Shown here piece by piece: positions 16,067 to 22,701 of a DNA stretch of 25,845 bases (the first letter of the stretch is position 1; every line of letters starts with the position of its first letter). Both the position numbers and the translations under genes were made by a program. Source of the DNA: Actinomycetota bacterium (GTDB taxonomy: Bacteria; Actinomycetota; Humimicrobiia; Humimicrobiales; Humimicrobiaceae). The stretch spans positions 1-25,845 of the forward strand of contig SOKC01000100.1 of assembly GCA_004376325.1 (NCBI GenBank), in the 5' to 3' direction. The notes under the pieces are model-generated. The model was not told the origin of the DNA. It was given only the letters and a program-made list of their open reading frames with translations, and searched no databases.

Positions 16067-16750
16067 TTAAATATCGTATCCTGGAAAATAATCTGTTTTG
16101 ATATTATCTGTTTTAACTTTCATTTCTAGTAAAATATTTTTTATATTCTTCATCATGCCAAATGGTCCGCTAATATAATATAATCTATTCTCTATATCTG
16201 GTACAAAGCTCTCTATAACATATCGGTCTATGATTTTTGGTGCTATTACATATTGAATTTTTAATAGTTCATTATTTTTCTTTATTTGTTCCAGTTCGTT
16301 TCTGAATACAATTTCATTATCTTTATTACCATATAACAGTACTATATCGAGTTTCTTATTTTTGTGTTCAAGATCAAGTAAGATAGAACGATAGGGAGTT
16401 ATACCTATTCCTCCTGCAATAAAAACATATTTCTTACCATAATCGCTTATAATAAACTTACCTTTTATTGAATATGCTTCAATTGTATTGCCTACATTTA
16501 AGTTAAAAAGAGCTTTTTTAAATGAGCTTCCCTTTTCAAAATCAAATTTTGATGTGAGCATAATATTATCTTCAAATGGAGCAGATGATATAGTAAAATG
16601 TCTGGTAATTCCTCTTTCATCTTCATTTTCATCTGGTATTTTATAAAAAATAAACTGACCAGCTTTCCATTCAACCGGCTTGTCAGGGGCAAATATAAAT
16701 GAGAATACATCTTTTGTTTCTCTATTTTTCTTTAATAATTTAACTTTCAT
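16067..16750 (-). CDS. Ferredoxin-NADP reductase-like flavin oxidoreductase
   Basis: A 227-residue protein of the ferredoxin-NADP(+) reductase superfamily, expected to move electrons between NAD(P)H and a partner via FAD. It has WKAGQFIFYKI for the flavin barrel, RHFTISSAP (50-58) equivalent to the RxYS FAD motif with His and Phe substitutions, GGIGITP (113-119) for pyridine nucleotide, and SGPFGMM (194-200), where family members usually have CGPxxM. It is a bare FAD/NAD module: no 2Fe-2S domain, globin or membrane segment is fused. It is convergent with cimA and stands alone, so the electron partner is unknown. The ATG is followed by a normal N terminus, with no obvious ribosome-binding site. 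Confidence 0.8.
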   Translation of the reverse strand: MKVKLLKKNRETKDVFSFIFAPDKPVEWKAGQFIFYKIPDENEDERGITRHFTISSAPFEDNIMLTSKFDFEKGSSFKKALFNLNVGNTIEAYSIKGKFIISDYGKKYVFIAGGIGITPYRSILLDLEHKNKKLDIVLLYGNKDNEIVFRNELEQIKKNNELLKIQYVIAPKIIDRYVIESFVPDIENRLYYISGPFGMMKNIKNILLEMKVKTDNIKTDYFPGYDI

Positions 16751-17189
16751 ATATAGTTTTTACAATTATTATAAATTTTTATTTTCCTATTTAAATTGTA
16801 CCATTTTTTCTATATTTTTTTCTAAATAAATCTACTATCTTTTCTCAAGTATAAGAACCTGTTAACTTTAAAAATAAAGAGTTTATATTTTATAATCAGA
16901 AGTATTATAAGATATAAGGTTGAGCTAAAAGATAAAACAGAGAGTTTAGATATTTGCCAATAAAGGAAAGTAGATGGAATATAAAACTGAAGAAAAATTA
17001 AAGTTTTTTCAATTTTTATTAATTTAGGGTAAAAATTTCTGTTTTGTGTGGGATTTTAATGTTTTTAGAGATTAAAACTGACCCTAACTGACAAAGTCAA
17101 GATAAATTAATGCTAAAAAATTATTGATTTATATCTTTTTTTATATATTTAATAAGATATAAATTAGTATATAATATGGAGCGAAAACT
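16751..17189. other. 439-bp AT-rich intergenic region
   Basis: No gene is seen. The left edge must hold the promoter of the minus-strand reductase: TATAAT on the minus strand at 16773-16768 is a candidate -10 without a good -35. The middle is plain AT-rich sequence. A nested inverted repeat lies at 17024-17087. Confidence 0.6.
17024..17087. repeat. Nested inverted repeats, possible structured element
   Basis: Outer arms TTAGGGT (17024-17030) and ACCCTAA (17081-17087) are exact inverted copies. Inside them TTTTAAT (17054-17060) and ATTAAAA (17071-17077) form a second pair around a 10-base loop. The two stems can form together. No ORF overlaps, and there is no T run after the outer arm, so a terminator is unlikely. 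Confidence 0.35.
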
Positions 17190-17320
17190 ATGGCAAAAAT
17201 TCTATTATCAATACCTGATGAAGTCCTGGAAGAAATTGATAGATACAAGGAAAGAAAAAAAATAAAGAGAAACCAGAAAATCATAAAGTTATTATGCTTT
17301 CAGATTTTTTAGATAAATAA
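17190..17320 (+). pseudogene. Ribbon-helix-helix (CopG/ParD-like) protein, probably frameshifted
   Basis: An ATG at 17190 opens 40 codons beginning MAKILLSIPDEVLEEIDRYK, the beta strand and first helix of a ribbon-helix-helix DNA-binding protein, the fold of many antitoxins and small repressors. After RNQKIIKLL the frame runs into CFQIF and TAG at 17310-17312. In the +2 frame the same bases read LSDFLDK and stop at 17318-17320, which is the normal kind of C terminus for this family. A one- or two-base indel near 17293-17297 would explain both. The sequence TGGAG lies 8 bases before the ATG. No toxin gene is adjacent. It could still be a functional 40-residue protein, or the shift could be an assembly error. 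Confidence 0.6.
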
Positions 17321-17379
17321 CTTTCTTAATAAAATTTTATAAAATTAAGCTATGCCAATAAAAGCAAGGAGGAAACCCT

Positions 17380-17796
17380 ATGGTATTTGGTAAAAAAATT
17401 ACCCTATCTACAAAAGGATTTTCAGATATTAAAAATATTACTGACCAGGTAAAAAGTATTACTCACCAATCCAGCATAAAGAATGGATTGGTAGGTGTTT
17501 TTGTCATCGGTTCAACTGCTTCCGTTTCAACCATCGAATATGAACCAGCTCTGGTTGAAGATATGCGCCAACAGCTGGAAGAATTTGTTCCGGCTAGTAA
17601 ACATACCCGGCACTCACAGACATGGGGTGATGACAATGGGTTTTCACACATACGCGCTACATTTATGGGTCCGGGTATTACTGTACCGCTATCTGGTGGC
17701 AAGTTAGTTCTTGGTACATGGCAGCAGATAATCGTTATTGACCATGATAATAGACCTCGTTCACGTGAGGTTTTTATACAGGTTATGGGAGAATAG
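17380..17796 (+). CDS. YjbQ family protein (UPF0047; secondary thiamine-phosphate synthase-like)
   Basis: The 138-residue protein matches the YjbQ/UPF0047 family, whose members are small trimeric enzymes; some show thiamine-phosphate synthase activity, but the main physiological role is unsettled. It has GSTASVSTIEYEP (44-56), HSQTWGDDNGFSHIRA with Asp84, Asp85 and His90, LGTWQQIIVIDHD (111-123) and a closing REVFIQVMGE, the usual full-length domain. A strong AAGGAGG (17366-17372) lies 7 bases before the ATG. No other thiamine gene is near. It follows the ribbon-helix-helix remnant by 59 bases and precedes the hydrolase by 66. Confidence 0.9.
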   Translation: MVFGKKITLSTKGFSDIKNITDQVKSITHQSSIKNGLVGVFVIGSTASVSTIEYEPALVEDMRQQLEEFVPASKHTRHSQTWGDDNGFSHIRATFMGPGITVPLSGGKLVLGTWQQIIVIDHDNRPRSREVFIQVMGE

Positions 17797-17862
17797 TAAA
17801 AAAAAGATTCAATTCTGCCATAATAAAAACAGTGAAAAGATGAAAAAATATTTTTAATTAAA

Positions 17863-18696
17863 ATGGATTACCAGAGACCAATATTTTTATTTTTGTTTGG
17901 AGTAATTTTATTATTTTTATTATTTGCAGTTTATGCAGTTTATCTATATTTTAATCAATCAAAATATGTTTATTTTCCAACTTCTGATATTGCTGCTACA
18001 CCCTCTGATGCAGGGCTTTTTTATGAGGATATAATGTTGAAAACATCTGATGGGATAAATATATCCGGATGGTATATTCCAACAGAAAATCAAAGAGGAA
18101 CAATATTGTTTTTTCATGGAAATGGAGGAAATATATCTCACCGAATCGAGTTTATAGAAATGTTTTATGAGCTTAATCTCTCCACCTTTATAATTGATTA
18201 TCGCGGCTATGGAAAAAGTGAGGGGAAGCCCAGCGAGGAAGGAACATACCTTGATGCAGAAGCTGCATGGGATTATGTGGTAGATGAGAAAAAAATTAAT
18301 CCTTCAAGAATAATTATCTATGGGAGATCCTTGGGTGCGCCAATTGGCACAAGGCTTGCAGAAAAACATAAACCGGCTACTCTTATACTGGATTCCACAT
18401 TTACTTCAATTAAAGATATTAGCGCAAGGCTTTATCCTTTTCTTCCTGTAAAAAGATTTTTTAAATTTGAATATAATACAATTGAATATCTAAAAGGTGT
18501 AGATTGCCCTGTTCTTATTATTCACAGCCGTGATGACAGTTATATACCTTTTTCTCATGCTGAAAGGTTATTTGAGGTAGTAGATAATAAAAAAGAGCTT
18601 GTGGAAACTTTTGGTGATCATAATACAAATTTTATAGTATCAAGAGAAGATTACAAAAATAGTATTGATTTTTTTATTAATAGAGTTAAAGAATAG
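17863..18696 (+). CDS. Membrane-anchored alpha/beta hydrolase (ABHD13/BEM46-like)
   Basis: The 277-residue protein has one hydrophobic segment at about 7-30, acting as a signal anchor, followed by an alpha/beta hydrolase domain facing outward. The oxyanion region HGNGGN is at 85-90, the nucleophile elbow GRSLG at 154-158 (Ser156), the acid Asp224 or Asp225 in HSRDDSYIP, and the catalytic His253 in GDHN. DYRGYGKSEGKPSE is typical of the BEM46/ABHD13 group of serine hydrolases, whose substrates are mostly unknown. No Shine-Dalgarno sequence precedes the ATG. The gene stands between yjbQ and the small-protein/nucleotidyltransferase pair without evident functional connection. Confidence 0.88.
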   Translation: MDYQRPIFLFLFGVILLFLLFAVYAVYLYFNQSKYVYFPTSDIAATPSDAGLFYEDIMLKTSDGINISGWYIPTENQRGTILFFHGNGGNISHRIEFIEMFYELNLSTFIIDYRGYGKSEGKPSEEGTYLDAEAAWDYVVDEKKINPSRIIIYGRSLGAPIGTRLAEKHKPATLILDSTFTSIKDISARLYPFLPVKRFFKFEYNTIEYLKGVDCPVLIIHSRDDSYIPFSHAERLFEVVDNKKELVETFGDHNTNFIVSREDYKNSIDFFINRVKE

Positions 18697-18762
18697 GATC
18701 TTTTTCGAATAATGGTTAGTTTTAAAATTATCTATGAAAACATTTTCCAAAAGTTCTTTAAT

Positions 18763-18793
18763 TTGTTCATTTCTTCTATTTCTATGATAAAAT
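18763..18793 (+). promoter_or_regulatory. Candidate promoter giving a leaderless transcript
   Basis: TTGTTC (18763-18768) and TAAAAT (18788-18793) are separated by 19 bases. Transcription would begin at about 18800, the ATG of the 70-residue protein, which has no Shine-Dalgarno sequence. This fits leaderless expression but rests on weak boxes in AT-rich DNA. Confidence 0.3.
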
Positions 18794-18799
18794 AATCTC

Positions 18800-19012
18800 A
18801 TGAGATCTATCAATGATAGCCATAGGGAATATATTAAAATAATTAGAAAGTTAACTCCTGAAGAAAGGCTAAAAAAATGCTTTGAATTGAATGAGTTAAC
18901 CAAACAGCTTTTTTTAACAGGGCTTAAAAATAGATTCCCTGATCTTTCTCAGGAAGAAATTAAAAAATTATATTTAAAAAGAATAAACAAGTGTCACAAT
19001 TTAGATTATTAG
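18800..19012 (+). CDS. Small helical protein paired with a nucleotidyltransferase (possible antitoxin)
   Basis: This 70-residue protein is Lys/Glu/Leu-rich and predicted helical. Segments LTPEERLKKCFELNELTKQL and FPDLSQEEIKKLYLKRI resemble a widespread but uncharacterised small protein that precedes AbiEii-like nucleotidyltransferases in many environmental bacteria. The following gene begins inside it (22-base overlap), which indicates coupled expression. By analogy it may be the antitoxin or partner of that enzyme, but its function is not established. No ribosome-binding site precedes the ATG at 18800. Confidence 0.7.
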   Translation: MRSINDSHREYIKIIRKLTPEERLKKCFELNELTKQLFLTGLKNRFPDLSQEEIKKLYLKRINKCHNLDY

Positions 19013-19560
19013 AAAAAGTTGTTCAGATGTTATCTGAAAGAAATATTCCGTATATGCTAACTGGTTCTATTGTTTCAAGCCTTCAAGGAATTCCGCGTTC
19101 TACTCATGATATTGATATAATAATATCAATTAATAAAACCGATATTCATAAAATTACAGAAGCTTTTTCAAAGGATGATTATTATATTAATAAAAAATCT
19201 ATTGAAGCAGCAATTATTAATAAAAGTCAATTTAATATAATAGATATAAATCAGGGAGATAAGATTGATTTTTGGATTTTAACTGAAAATGAATATGATA
19301 AAAGCAGGTTTTCAAGAAAACAAAAAGTAAAATTTCTTGATTTTGAGATCTATGTTTCTGCACCAGAAGATACTATACTTCAAAAATTATATTGGTCAAA
19401 ACAATCAGGTGGAAGCAAAAAACAGTTTGATGACGCTTTAAATGTATTTGAAATCCAGTATAGCAATCTTGATATTAGTTATATAGTTTTCTGGTCTAAG
19501 AAACTTAATATAGAGTCTTTATTTAAAGAACTTAAGCTAAAAGCAGATATTATAGAATGA
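18991..19560 (+). CDS. AbiEii-like nucleotidyltransferase
   Basis: The 189-residue protein has the nucleotidyltransferase-fold signature: TGSIVSSLQGIPRSTHDIDI, with Gly25-Ser26 and the metal-binding pair Asp40 and Asp42. Later APEDTILQKLYWSKQSGGSK and FDDALNVFEIQ match the C-terminal part of proteins annotated as AbiEii/AbiGii-type or DUF-family nucleotidyltransferases. Members with this architecture act as toxins or phage-defence components that add nucleotides to RNA, but this particular branch has not been tested to my knowledge. The GTG start at 18991 overlaps the preceding 70-residue gene by 22 bases, the arrangement of a two-gene toxin-antitoxin unit. An ATG at 19027 would remove part of the first helix, so GTG is preferred. 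Confidence 0.78.
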   Translation: MSQFRLLEKVVQMLSERNIPYMLTGSIVSSLQGIPRSTHDIDIIISINKTDIHKITEAFSKDDYYINKKSIEAAIINKSQFNIIDINQGDKIDFWILTENEYDKSRFSRKQKVKFLDFEIYVSAPEDTILQKLYWSKQSGGSKKQFDDALNVFEIQYSNLDISYIVFWSKKLNIESLFKELKLKADIIE

Positions 19561-19901
19561 ATTTTAGTTTGATTTAAATTTATTTCTTTTTTCTGCTAAT
19601 TTCAAATCTATTTCATCTTCTTTCTGATGAATTTTCTACCAACTATAAAAATACTGTTTTGGCTACAGTATGGAGCAGATACTAAATATTACTATCTCCG
19701 GATTTTCAGGAATTCTACTGAATTTTTCCAGAAAGATAAATATCTTTTGCTGTTATTGCAAGGATAGCTGCATCCATCTATACATAAGAAAATATTTTTT
19801 ATGATTTTGAACTATTTAAAAATATATGTTTATAATAATATTCATTATCGAAATAATGCTGGGATATTAGAATAGCAAACTAAAAGACCAAATTTGTCAA
19901 A
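19561..19901. other. 341-bp intergenic region with minus-strand coding-like remnants
   Basis: No intact gene is seen. On the minus strand, short open stretches in different frames read like decayed protein: MDAAILAITAKDIYLSGKIQ (19777-19715), FLEKFSRIPENPEIVIFS within a stretch ending at 19663, and KEDEIDLKLAEKRNKFKSN ending just left of 19565. Together they suggest a frameshifted pseudogene of unknown family, but each piece is 20-30 codons and could be chance. Confidence 0.35.
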
Positions 19902-20582
19902 ATGGTCATAAAAAAACATCACTTGTGGGATTTAGATTACAGGACAGCAATTGAACTTCAGAAGGAACTTTTCAAAGAAGTTGTCCTACATGACAGGTTT
20001 AAAAGTATCAGAAAAATTGCAGGGGTAGATGTCAAATTTCTAAAAGGATTAAATAAATTTGTATGCGCTGTCCTTATTTTTTCTTATCCCTCTCTTGAAA
20101 TAATAGAAGAAAAATACTGCCAGTCCGAACCACATTTTCCCTATATACCAGGGTTACTGTCTTTCAGGGAAGGACCTGTGATAGAAAGATGTTTCGGGCA
20201 AATTGAGAATATCCCTGATCTTGCTTTTTTTGACGGACATGGCTACTCGCACCCAAGAAGGCTGGGTCTTGCTTCACATATGGGAATTATTTTAAATCTG
20301 CCTTCAATTGGTTGCGCAAAGAAAAAACTTTGTGGACAGTATGATGATTTATCCCTGGATAAAGAGAAAGGGAGTTATTGTTATATTACTGACAGCGATG
20401 AAATCATTGGCGCTGCAGTAAGAACCAGGTATGATACAAAACCTGTATTTGTTTCTGTTGGAAATAAAATCTGTCTTGAATCTGCAATCAAATATACATT
20501 ATCTGTATCTAAATTCAGAATACCCGAGCCTACAAGGCTTGCTCATAATTATTTAAACTCTAAATCATTTTTTGTACCTTGA
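19902..20582 (+). CDS. nfi: Endonuclease V (deoxyinosine-specific)
   Basis: Endonuclease V nicks DNA one base 3' of deoxyinosine and starts repair of deaminated adenine. The 226-residue protein is of normal length and carries the full set of motifs: GVDVKF with Asp43, the strand-separating PYIP wedge (80-83) followed by GLLSFREGP with Glu90, DGHGYSHPRRLGLASHMG with Asp111, and the closing RIPEPTRLAH. Asp43, Glu90 and Asp111 correspond to the metal ligands of the Thermotoga maritima enzyme. DGHG replaces the more common DGQG. The ATG has no ribosome-binding site, and the gene appears monocistronic. Confidence 0.95.
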   Translation: MVIKKHHLWDLDYRTAIELQKELFKEVVLHDRFKSIRKIAGVDVKFLKGLNKFVCAVLIFSYPSLEIIEEKYCQSEPHFPYIPGLLSFREGPVIERCFGQIENIPDLAFFDGHGYSHPRRLGLASHMGIILNLPSIGCAKKKLCGQYDDLSLDKEKGSYCYITDSDEIIGAAVRTRYDTKPVFVSVGNKICLESAIKYTLSVSKFRIPEPTRLAHNYLNSKSFFVP

Positions 20583-20686
20583 ATTCTTTTTGTTTTTTAA
20601 AGAAATCAAAATTTGTTGAAAAATCGTCCTGGATTTGGCAAGTATGAAATTTTAAAAAAGTAACAAAACTATAGTAATAGATATCT

Positions 20687-20696
20687 GCAATATTGC
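20687..20696. repeat. 10-bp perfect palindrome
   Basis: GCAATATTGC is a perfect palindrome in the gap before the methyltransferase-like gene. It could be a protein-binding site or a chance occurrence; nothing else supports a role. Confidence 0.4.
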
Positions 20697-20779
20697 GATT
20701 ATTATGTCATTTTGGTAGGATAAACGTAAGTTAGCATCTATCAGTGGTTGTGCGAAAGCAACGCTAGAATAGAAAATAA

Positions 20780-20785
20780 AAGGAG
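20780..20785 (+). promoter_or_regulatory. Ribosome-binding site without a standard start at the right distance
   Basis: AAGGAG is followed in frame by ATT at 20790 (4 bases) and ATA at 20793 (7 bases), while the first standard start after it is GTG at 20808 (22 bases). The upstream TTG at 20748 would place this site inside the gene. Confidence 0.5.
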
Positions 20786-20807
20786 AAAAATTATAAATAT
20801 TAACATT

Positions 20808-21464
20808 GTGAAAAGGTTAATTCAAACAGTTCTTACACTGTTATTTCAAGGAATTATTTTATTTTTATCAGCCTGGACAATAAAATGGATCTGGGCGTGG
20901 ATATTTATTTTAACCGGGGTTCTTATCTTAATAATTAATATGGTTGTAATTCCATCAGAAGTAATTGAGGAAAGAGGAAGAAAAAAAGAAAATGTAAAAA
21001 AATGGGATAAGATATTAACCACAATAATTAGTTTTCCTTATATCGGTATATATATTCTTTCAGGCTTGGACTACAGATTTAATTGGAGTATAAATTTTAA
21101 TATTAGCATTCACATAACAGGATTGCTTTTTTTTATTTTAGGCGCAATGATATTTACATGGTCAATGATATCAAATAAATTTTTCTCAACAATGGTTAGA
21201 ATACAAACAGAACGTGGACACCAGGTTGCAACTACAGGTCCTTATAAAATTATTCGTCACCCAGGCTATGTTGGCTTTATATTAATGTCTTTAGCAACAC
21301 CAATATCGTTAGGTTCATTATATGGATTAATAATGTCAGGATTTGTCGTAGTTATCCTTATCATTCGCACAGCATTAGAAGATAGAACTCTTAAAAATGA
21401 ATTAACTGGATATTTGGAGTATTCAAAGAAGGTAAAATATAGATTGGTTCCTTTTATATGGTAA
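20808..21464 (+). CDS. Isoprenylcysteine carboxyl methyltransferase-like membrane protein
   Basis: An integral membrane protein of the ICMT/PEMT methyltransferase superfamily, expected to use S-adenosylmethionine; bacterial members' substrates are mostly unknown. From GTG 20808 it has about 218 residues with hydrophobic segments near the N terminus (QTVLTLLFQGIILFLSA), in the middle (HITGLLFFILGAMIF) and late (IMSGFVVVILIIRT). The conserved C-terminal core reads GPYKIIRHPGYVGFI, with the SAM-site RHPGY, then EDRTLKNELTGYLEYSKKV and RLVPFIW. The start is uncertain: a longer frame begins at TTG 20748, and an AAGGAG at 20780-20785 points to a non-standard ATT at 20790. It has no obvious functional link with endonuclease V or nadE. 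Confidence 0.85.
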   Translation: MKRLIQTVLTLLFQGIILFLSAWTIKWIWAWIFILTGVLILIINMVVIPSEVIEERGRKKENVKKWDKILTTIISFPYIGIYILSGLDYRFNWSINFNISIHITGLLFFILGAMIFTWSMISNKFFSTMVRIQTERGHQVATTGPYKIIRHPGYVGFILMSLATPISLGSLYGLIMSGFVVVILIIRTALEDRTLKNELTGYLEYSKKVKYRLVPFIW

Positions 21465-21470
21465 TTCAAT

Positions 21471-21549
21471 CTCGCGTTGCCTTCGTACAACAGCGGCTGT
21501 ATGGGCTCCGCTCGCATGCTCGCTCTGCCCCGGCAGCTTCGCATAGCCT
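21471..21549. repeat. GC-rich island with internal dyad symmetry, likely dispersed repeat
   Basis: About 64% of bases in this stretch are G or C (51 of 80 counted), against strongly AT-rich surroundings. It contains CAGC-G-GCTG, GGCT..ATG pairing with CATAGCC at the far end, GGGC/GCCC, and the repeated unit GCTCGC. It begins 6 bases after the methyltransferase-like stop codon and contains no sensible gene. The look is that of an intergenic mobile repeat acquired from elsewhere. No second copy is in this window. Confidence 0.6.
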
Positions 21550-21605
21550 AGTAAAATTATACTATTTCAAATATTTTTCTGTTGCTATAATGGTAAATAT
21601 TTGTA

Positions 21606-22529
21606 ATGTTTTTAAAAAATAGGGAGGATACTATTAATAACATTCTGGATATTGATTTGAAATCAAATACAGAGAATATAAAAGATTTCATCAGAGGATA
21701 TGTAGCAAAGCTTAAAAAAGATGGAGCAGTAGTGGGGCTCAGCGGAGGACTTGATTCCGCAGTTGTTTTAAAATTATGCTCTGAGGCAATAGGAAATGAA
21801 AATGTTTTAGCGGTAATACTTCCTGAAAGGGATTCAGATTCAAAGAATATAAAAGATGCTATAAGGCTTGCAAGGGAACTAAAAATTAAATATATGAACA
21901 AAAAAATTACACTTATTTTATCCTTGATCGGGATTTACAGAATGTATCCTCCATCATTTTTATTCAAAAAAAGTATTGTTGAAAAATATATAACTAGAAA
22001 AAGAAAGTCTATTTCCGAAAGCCTGGGTAAAGATCTGTATATTTCTAATCTTACCGGGAGTTCAAATAAGGAGCTTTGCAGGGGGCTTGCTTATTGCAGA
22101 ATAAAGAACAGAGTGAGGAGCGCATTACTTTTTTATTATGCGGAGCTTAATAATTATCTACTAGTCGGATGTGCTAATAAAAGTGAATGGATGATAGGCT
22201 ATTTTATAAAATATGGCGACGGTATAGCAGATATTATGCCTGTAATCTCATTTTATAAAACACAAATATTTGCTATGGCAGATTATTTGAAATTGCCTGA
22301 TTATATTGTAAATAAAGCCCCCAGCCCTGATATTTTACCGGGAATTATAGATGAGGATATGATAGGAATTTCCTACAGGAAACTTGATATTATATTGTAT
22401 GGTTTGGAGAAAAAATACTCTGTTAGTAAAATAGCCAGAATTTCCGGGGCAACTTATGATGAAATAAAAAGAGTTATAGAAATTATAGATAAGTCCGGGT
22501 ATTTAAGAAAATGGCCGGTTATGTTTTAA
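21606..22529 (+). CDS. nadE: NAD synthetase, ammonia-dependent type, divergent long variant
   Basis: NadE amidates nicotinate adenine dinucleotide (NaAD) to NAD, using ATP and ammonia. The PP-loop motif SGGLDS is at 46-51, and the C-terminal half has LLVGCANKSEWMIGYFIKYG and DGIADIMPVISFYKTQ, then IIDEDMIGISYRKLD, recognisably NadE. It is unusual: 307 residues rather than about 245-275, with roughly 35 extra basic residues around 100-160, and GIIDE where most have GQTDE. No glutaminase domain is present, so free ammonia or a separate amidase is needed. The ATG at 21606 lacks a ribosome-binding site; AGGGAGG at 21621-21627 lies inside the frame and points to ATT at 21633, which would give a more typical N terminus. 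Another amidating PP-loop enzyme is possible but less likely. Confidence 0.82.
   Translation: MFLKNREDTINNILDIDLKSNTENIKDFIRGYVAKLKKDGAVVGLSGGLDSAVVLKLCSEAIGNENVLAVILPERDSDSKNIKDAIRLARELKIKYMNKKITLILSLIGIYRMYPPSFLFKKSIVEKYITRKRKSISESLGKDLYISNLTGSSNKELCRGLAYCRIKNRVRSALLFYYAELNNYLLVGCANKSEWMIGYFIKYGDGIADIMPVISFYKTQIFAMADYLKLPDYIVNKAPSPDILPGIIDEDMIGISYRKLDIILYGLEKKYSVSKIARISGATYDEIKRVIEIIDKSGYLRKWPVMF
21621..21627 (+). promoter_or_regulatory. Strong ribosome-binding site inside the nadE frame
   Basis: AGGGAGG lies 13 bases after the annotated ATG and 5 bases before an in-frame ATT at 21633. No ATG, GTG or TTG sits at a suitable distance, so the site suggests AUU initiation. Confidence 0.5.
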
Positions 22530-22701
22530 ATCAGCGATAAAAAATTTACCATTTATAGCAATCTGCCAGATTAAAGATAATGTAAAATGTGATTGCTTAT
22601 TCCCTGTATTTTTAATAAAATATTGCAATATGTTTTCAGGCATTTAAGCCTATCGAATAATTGATAATTTATTTGATGATTTCTTTTAGAGGAGGTATTT
22701 T

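Noticed and set aside
18640..18903. Minus-strand open frame of 87 codons, part of which reads like protein (MRLFYHRNRRNEQIKELLEN)
   Set aside because: It overlaps the ends of two well-supported plus-strand genes, has no ribosome-binding site, and its other half is typical antisense sequence. A small remnant in 18700-18800 cannot be excluded.
21471..21549. GC-rich island as an integron attC site or a tRNA
   Set aside because: The GTTRRRY and RYYYAAC core sites are not properly present, and there is no TTCRA arm or acceptor stem of a tRNA.
22530..22701. Riboswitch or structured leader before hppA
   Set aside because: Only short weak repeats such as AATCT-GCC-AGATT and AGGC/GCCT were found; nothing resembles a known class.
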